Source: Bacteroidia bacterium
Lineage (GTDB): Bacteria > Bacteroidota > Bacteroidia > Bacteroidales > Azobacteroidaceae
Length of the DNA: 11,493 nucleotides
Direction of reading: 5' to 3'
Assembly (NCBI GenBank): GCA_025996865.1
Contig: BNTV01000140.1
Coordinates: forward strand, 1-11,493
Below the pieces are notes generated by a model. It was given only the letters and a program-made list of their open reading frames with translations, did not search any database and was not told the DNA's origin. Made by a program: the position numbers and the translations under genes. This document shows, piece after piece, positions 8,746 through 11,493 of this stretch. How positions within the stretch are numbered: position 1 is the stretch's first letter; the number at the start of each line of letters is the position of its first letter.

Positions 8746-8765
8746 TTTATGTTTAATAACATAAA
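8746..8765. repeat. Perfect 8-bp inverted repeat upstream of the PIN remnant
   Basis: TTTATGTT (8746-8753) and AACATAAA (8758-8765) are exact reverse complements around TAAT. It lies between the divergent LacI stump and the PIN-domain remnant. It could be the operator of a former toxin-antitoxin operon; its small size and AT-rich setting make chance possible. Confidence 0.3.
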
Positions 8766-8830
8766 TAATAAACCCCATTGATTTGCTAACACCCGCTGAA
8801 CGGCAAAGATATAAAAGCGTTATTTTATGA
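8765..8830 (+). pseudogene. Short C-terminal gene remnant overlapping the PIN start
   Basis: After a stop at 8762-8764 this frame reads IINPIDLLTPAERQRYKSVI and one more Leu before TGA at 8828-8830, which overlaps the next ATG (8827) as ATGA. It is higher in GC than the bases upstream. The LTPAERQRY stretch resembles the C-terminal LTPEER-type segment of PD-(D/E)XK nuclease-type transposases. The 4-base overlap would instead fit the end of an antitoxin gene in front of a PIN toxin. Both readings rest on about 20 residues, so this is a weak call. Confidence 0.3.
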
Positions 8831-9042
8831 GTGAAGAAAAAACTTCTACGAATAATATTTATATTGATACAAATGTTTTGATAGGTAGTTTTATTGGTAA
8901 ACCTGCTGATGTGAATTGCCTAAAAGTTTTGTATTCTATGAAATGGAAAAACTTTATAACAAATAACATCAAAGATTTTAAAGGATATTTAAACATTCAG
9001 GCATATAAACCTTCCAATGTTTTTGTTTTAAGAAAAAAATAA
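8827..9042 (+). pseudogene. PIN-domain (VapC-like) toxin gene with its middle deleted
   Basis: The 71-residue frame joins two ends of a PIN domain. Residues 11-40 (IYIDTNVLIG, with the first catalytic Asp at 14, then CLKVLYSMKWK) are the first strand and helix. Residues from about 41 (NFITNNIKDFKGYLNI, then KPSNVFV) are the last strand and helix, where intact proteins read ITNDxKDF. PIN toxins are about 130-140 residues, so roughly 65 residues are missing at a junction near 8945-8955, while the frame is kept. The central acidic residues of the active site fall in the missing part, so no RNase activity is expected. The last 12 codons lie inside the 98-bp repeat at 9004-9101. Confidence 0.65.
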
Positions 9043-9101
9043 AAAACCTTTTGAGACAGCCTCTTGTTATTTATAGAGACTCGGAATACGCTTAAAGTAT
9101 T
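9004..9101. repeat. 98-bp perfect direct repeat, copy 1
   Basis: Identical at every base to 9692-9789 (offset 688). It starts exactly at codon 60 (Tyr) of the PIN remnant, covers the PIN C-terminus and stop, and continues through GAGACAGCCTC to AAAGTATT. The TTTG box of the toxin-antitoxin promoter starts five bases after it. The two copies bracket the toxin-antitoxin pair. Confidence 0.95.
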
Positions 9102-9105
9102 CAAA

Positions 9106-9137
9106 TTTGCAATTCAAAAATAAAAGCATTAATTTTG
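9106..9137 (+). promoter_or_regulatory. Promoter of the toxin-antitoxin operon
   Basis: TTTG at 9106-9109, then 20 bases, then TAATTTTG at 9130-9137, an exact match in sequence and spacing to the Bacteroidota -33/-7 consensus (TTTG, 19-21 bases, TAnnTTTG). Transcription would start near 9144, about 12 bases before the antitoxin ATG at 9156. It lies just outside the 98-bp repeat. Confidence 0.75.
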
Positions 9138-9155
9138 CAACATAAAATTACAATT

Positions 9156-9377
9156 ATGGAGCGAACATTAGGAGTATGTATTGAGCGGAATAATAAAGGG
9201 ATACCTATTTTTGCTCATGTTGATTTAAAAAAATACGGTGCTGAATTTCGTGAATTTTTATCTATAAAGGGAATTGAGGTAGAGGAATCGCCTTATAATC
9301 CCAAATTTGTATCGAAAATAAAAGCAAGAGAAAAAGAAGATTCTGTTTCCATAGACTATCATAGTCTATGGAAATAA
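9156..9377 (+). CDS. Antitoxin partner of the YoeB toxin
   Basis: A 73-residue protein in the antitoxin position, its last 10 bases overlapping the toxin gene. It should bind and neutralise YoeB, the C-terminal part (about 50-73, ending SIDYHSLWK) wrapping the toxin as in other type II pairs, and probably repress its own promoter. It opens MERTLGVCIERNNKGIPIFA and has HVDLKKYG (21-28). I do not see a YefM/Phd fold signature, so it appears to belong to a different small antitoxin family that accompanies YoeB in Bacteroidota; no family name is claimed. The start is ATG 9156. A TTG at 9135 in the same frame lies inside the -7 promoter box and cannot be the start. The gene appears intact. Confidence 0.75.
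   Translation: MERTLGVCIERNNKGIPIFAHVDLKKYGAEFREFLSIKGIEVEESPYNPKFVSKIKAREKEDSVSIDYHSLWK
9346..9374 (+). promoter_or_regulatory. Hairpin over the toxin start codon
   Basis: TTTCCATAGACTAT (9346-9359) and ATAGTCTATGGAAA (9361-9374) are perfect reverse complements around a single C. In the mRNA the toxin ATG (9368-9370) would be buried in the right arm. The left arm lies within the last codons of the antitoxin. A ribosome finishing the antitoxin would melt it, coupling toxin synthesis to antitoxin translation. The structure is seen; the role is inferred. Confidence 0.7.
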
Positions 9378-9637
9378 AATTCAAAGAATCCGTACAAGAT
9401 GATTTTGATTATTTCAGCCATTCCGGAAATAACAAAATTCAAAAAAAGATAGTATCTCTTTTAGATGCCATAAAGGAAAATCCGTATGAAGGAATTGGAA
9501 AGCCTGAATTATTGAAATATGATTTATCCGGAAGATGGTCGCGCAGAATAAATTCGGAACATCGGATAATTTACCAAATAAATGAAGAACAACAAGAGGT
9601 AACTATTCTTTCCATTCGTGGACATTACGAAAAATAA
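9368..9637 (+). CDS. yoeB: YoeB/Txe-family mRNA interferase toxin
   Basis: An 89-residue ribosome-dependent endoribonuclease that would cut mRNA in the ribosomal A site when free of antitoxin. It aligns along its whole length with E. coli YoeB (84 residues). Shared blocks are NPYEGIGKPELLKYDLSGRW (38-57), SRRINSEHRIIY (58-69) and the C-terminal HY. By that alignment the catalytic residues correspond to E47, R66, H86 and Y87, all present, so the toxin looks functional. Two extra residues (EK) follow the usual C-terminal HY. It overlaps the antitoxin by 10 bases in another frame. Its ATG is inside the 14-bp-arm hairpin at 9346-9374. No terminator is evident in 9638-9691. Confidence 0.93.
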   Translation: MEIKFKESVQDDFDYFSHSGNNKIQKKIVSLLDAIKENPYEGIGKPELLKYDLSGRWSRRINSEHRIIYQINEEQQEVTILSIRGHYEK

Positions 9638-9691
9638 TGTCTATTTATCATTTCTTTTAAATAATAATCAATTAGCTAATGATATTCTACT

Positions 9692-9789
9692 TATAAACCT
9701 TCCAATGTTTTTGTTTTAAGAAAAAAATAAAAAACCTTTTGAGACAGCCTCTTGTTATTTATAGAGACTCGGAATACGCTTAAAGTATT
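9692..9789. repeat. 98-bp perfect direct repeat, copy 2
   Basis: Identical to 9004-9101. Here the PIN C-terminal codons (YKPSNVFVLRKK and stop) are present without the rest of the PIN gene. The right end carries the last codons and the stop (9780-9782, minus strand) of the T9SS sorting-domain fragment. Together with copy 1 it frames a 590-base segment holding the toxin-antitoxin pair. Confidence 0.95.
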
Positions 9790-9938
9790 ACCTTTTGTAC
9801 CCAACCGGAACTTCCTTTTACAATCAATATCCGTTCGGGACGGTTGACGGCAAAGGAGATTTTGCCTGCCGGTTTCTCTATGTTGTACAATAGTTTTCCT
9901 GTCATGGAATAGATATTAATCCGTTCAGCCAAAGGCGT
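9780..9938 (-). pseudogene. T9SS type A sorting-domain tail, rest of gene lost
   Basis: About 52 residues in the frame ending at TAA 9780-9782 read TPLAERINIYSMTGKLLYNI, then KPAGKISFAVNRPERILIVK and GSSGWVQKVIL. This matches the C-terminal sorting domain that sends proteins through the type IX secretion system (pattern INIYSxxGKLLY ... GxxIVKxxxGxxxKVxx). The cargo protein that carried it is gone. At about 9938-9945 the sequence changes into the transposase remnant, read in another frame. The original gene would have converged with the PIN gene, with the 98-bp sequence between them. Confidence 0.65.
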
Positions 9939-9939
9939 A

Positions 9940-10766
9940 TCAACATCTTTTTTGCGTTGGGATAATCTTTTTTGATATATTCGTTCCAATTGTGTGCAAT
10001 ATTATCAACAGCAAATTCAGCCGTATCTTTATTGGTGCCAAGATTCAAATAACAAATATTTTTTGCAATATCGTATGTGCCGTGTGGCACTACAACTCCT
10101 TCTGCAAAACTGTTAAAATCATGGTCGTTAACCTCTTGCGCTTGGGTACATAAATTTGTTCCTTCACGAAAGAAATTGCCTGTCATTTCTTTCTTCTTTG
10201 TATCAATGCTTAATACAGGTAGTTGATTATCTATAAATTGCTGTTTTAATTGTGCAATGTGTTCAAATTGTTCATTCCGATTTTCAACCTCTTTCAGGGT
10301 CTTGCATTTGCGCATCTTGCGTTTTACATAATGGCAGGTTTTTAATAATCGTTTTATCAGCGGACAACTTACTTCTATGCAATGGATTTTTAATTTTTCT
10401 TGAATCTGTTTGAGAGTCAAATTTGTCCATAAAACATTATCGCACATTGGACTACCTGCCGTATATGTATTCAAAACAAGCAATAATACCTCAAGCAAGT
10501 TGCTTATTAATGCCGTTTTTTTTTCTACCACCGCCCTTTTTGCGAATTTTTTTTGTGGATGGAACTACTTCTTGCAACAACTCATTTTTGCCGCGTCTTA
10601 CCGTATGTATATGTATATCAAATCTTTGAGAAACTTCTCTAACACCATAATAGCCACCTTTCATTGCCTCTAAGCCTGCATATAGACGTTTCCCGTGCTC
10701 GGATAACTGTGAGTAGAAAAACTTCTCGTGTTTGTCTATCTCGTATATGAAATCTTCTTTTTTCAT
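9940..10766 (-). pseudogene. ISAzo13-type transposase, truncated and frameshifted
   Basis: The N-terminal part (10766 to about 10525) has a helix-turn-helix region (LYAGLEAMKGGYYGVREVSQ, then RFDIHIHTVRRGKNEL) and the family motif KGGGRKK. The reading then moves to another frame at a run of nine A (minus strand, 10516-10524). It continues with the DDE core: LPVLSIDTKKKEMTGNF carrying the first catalytic Asp, VNDHDF, GTYDIAKN, NLGTNKDTAEFAVDNI and YPNAKKMLI. Intact members are about 400 residues and go on with LITADGGGSN and a later catalytic Glu. Here everything after NAKKMLI is replaced by the T9SS tail, so at least one and probably two catalytic acids are missing. It cannot transpose. Terminal inverted repeats were not identified. 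Confidence 0.8.
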
Positions 10767-10782
10767 CTTTGCTATTTTTCTA

Positions 10783-10790
10783 CAAAGATA
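10783..10790 (-). promoter_or_regulatory. -7 box of the transposase promoter
   Basis: TATCTTTG on the minus strand matches TAnnTTTG exactly and ends 16 bases before the transposase ATG at 10766. No clear TTTG is found at the expected distance upstream, so the promoter may be weak. Confidence 0.5.
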
Positions 10791-10822
10791 ATATTTATTT
10801 TTTAAAAACTACTATAAGTTAT

Positions 10823-10915
10823 TTATTTTTCTTGCCTAAGCAAATATCTTACCCTACCAAAAAGTAGAATACTTGATTTTTTAATTCTATTGGTAATATC
10901 ATTTATTTCATTCAT
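10823..10915 (-). pseudogene. Start of a small gene, probably cut by the insertion sequence
   Basis: ATG at 10915 overlaps the stop of the preceding gene (TGA 10914-10912) as ATGA, the usual sign of translational coupling. It reads MNEINDITNRIKKSSILLFG and then RVRYLLRQEK before TAA at 10823. The stop falls next to the insertion-sequence remnant, so the original protein may have been longer and lost its end on insertion. Alternatively it is a complete 30-residue peptide. The family is not recognised. Confidence 0.4.
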
Positions 10916-11493
10916 TTTACTATCGCCTCTTTTAATTTTTTCCAAAACCAAGGCAGAAGATTAAAGTTAATTCCAATCATTAGAACTATCATTAAAAAAC
11001 TTGTAATGTACCGTACATATCGAGGGAAATCTTTAAAAAAGACAATGTCGAATTTACAATATCCTTTACTTTTTTCCTCAAAATAGAAAACAAGGGTATT
11101 TGTTGGAAAAGCGATTGATAATCCACCCCTCAAAATATAGATTTATTACATCTTTCATTTCCAATGTTATATTGGTGATAGGAAAAATATATTTTTTATC
11201 TGAATTGGGAATCCTTGAATATTTAAACTGATGATGATATTTCTGGTTTGCACAATCACTTTCCAGAGATATATTACAAATCAATGTATTTTTTAAACTG
11301 TCGAAAATAATTTTAGTTTCACCCTTATGTTCTTTGTTAAAAGCATATTCATAATAAACAGGTAGATAGTGTCCTAAATTATCAGAATACATTATTTCCA
11401 TAAGTTCCTGTTTTATAATAATACCTTTCGATATAGATTCCAATAACATTGTCGTGTATCTGTTCGTTCTTTGAAAAACATATCGTTTTTCTG
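10912..11493 (-). pseudogene. Unidentified membrane protein gene, frameshifted and cut by the window edge
   Basis: The frame is open from the right edge (before the ATG at 11449 it reads RYVFQRTNRYTT), so the true start probably lies outside. It runs through IKQELMEIMYSDNLGHYLPV, YYEYAFNKEHKGETKIIFDS and NLYFEG. Near 11126-11129 (GGGG on the minus strand) the sense continues in another frame as GGLSIAFPTNTLVFYFEEKS. Removing one G restores one continuous protein, GAG GGT GGA. The C-terminal part has one hydrophobic segment (YITSFLMIVLMIGINFNLLP) followed by basic residues, suggesting a membrane anchor with a short cytoplasmic tail. No known domain is recognised. The frameshift could be a true mutation or a base-call error in a short homopolymer. 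The stop overlaps the next small frame by four bases. Confidence 0.55.

Larger units (their letters stand above)
9938..10822 (-). mobile_element. Remnant of an ISAzo13-family insertion sequence
   Basis: The upstream end of an insertion sequence, including its promoter and the 5' two thirds of the transposase. Its 3' end was lost at about 9938, where T9SS-tail sequence begins. The right limit is uncertain, between 10791 and about 10823, where a short host frame stops. No terminal repeat or target duplication could be paired, as the other end is missing. Confidence 0.55.

Noticed and set aside
9135..9155. TTG start giving the antitoxin seven extra residues
   Set aside because: The TTG lies in the -7 box TAATTTTG of the predicted promoter, so it would be upstream of the transcript start. 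ATG 9156 is used instead.
9004..9789. The paired 98-bp repeats as a CRISPR array or attachment sites of an integrative element
   Set aside because: Only two long copies 590 bases apart, with no integrase, tRNA or spacer pattern; duplication on insertion explains them better.
9902..9937. Residues RLW after the transposase NAKKMLI, possibly the family's later RLW motif after an internal deletion
   Set aside because: The same bases read as a good T9SS sorting domain in another frame, and the transposase frame ends eight codons later. The match is probably chance.
9939..9989. Upstream extension of the T9SS-tail frame to an ATG at 9989
   Set aside because: These codons are the transposase region read in the wrong frame; the domain match begins only at about 9938.

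Overview
The window comes from a Bacteroidota genome, most likely one of the Bacteroidales or a close relative. The evidence is a SusC/SusD pair, lipoproteins with Cys at about residue 21, TAnnTTTG-type promoter boxes, no obvious Shine-Dalgarno sequences, and a type IX secretion sorting-domain fragment. That fragment hints at a T9SS-bearing lineage rather than a typical gut Bacteroides. It holds two very different regions. I did not find a convincing new biological system. The most informative signals are in the right-hand region.

Left region (about 1-8360): a compact polysaccharide utilisation locus on the minus strand with moderate GC. In transcription order it encodes a family PL11 rhamnogalacturonan lyase (8360-6528), a SusC-type TonB-dependent transporter (6448-3284), a SusD-type surface glycan-binding lipoprotein (3271-1175) and a DUF3823 surface lipoprotein (1152-316). 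Gaps are 79, 12 and 22 bases, so a single operon is likely. The lyase would cut the rhamnogalacturonan I backbone of pectin, SusD and DUF3823 would hold the fragments, and SusC would import them. A strong hairpin at 247-283 ends the operon. It also faces the 3' end of an unidentified plus-strand gene (2-157). No intact regulator is visible, but a 35-codon stump of a LacI-type repressor lies directly upstream of the lyase.

Right region (about 8400-11493): AT-rich and full of broken genes. From left to right it holds phased 11-bp repeats, the LacI stump with a good promoter, a short C-terminal remnant overlapping the start of a PIN-domain gene that has lost its middle, and an apparently intact YoeB-type toxin-antitoxin pair (9156-9637). 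The pair lies between two identical 98-bp direct repeats (9004-9101 and 9692-9789). Next come the tail of a T9SS sorting domain fused to a truncated, frameshifted ISAzo13-type transposase, a 30-codon gene start cut off beside that element, and a membrane-protein gene that runs off the right edge and carries a one-base frameshift.

The toxin-antitoxin pair looks like the live cargo in a decaying neighbourhood. It has a textbook Bacteroidota promoter (TTTG, 20 bases, TAATTTTG). A perfect 14-bp-arm inverted repeat covers the toxin start codon, suggesting that toxin translation depends on ribosomes finishing the antitoxin.
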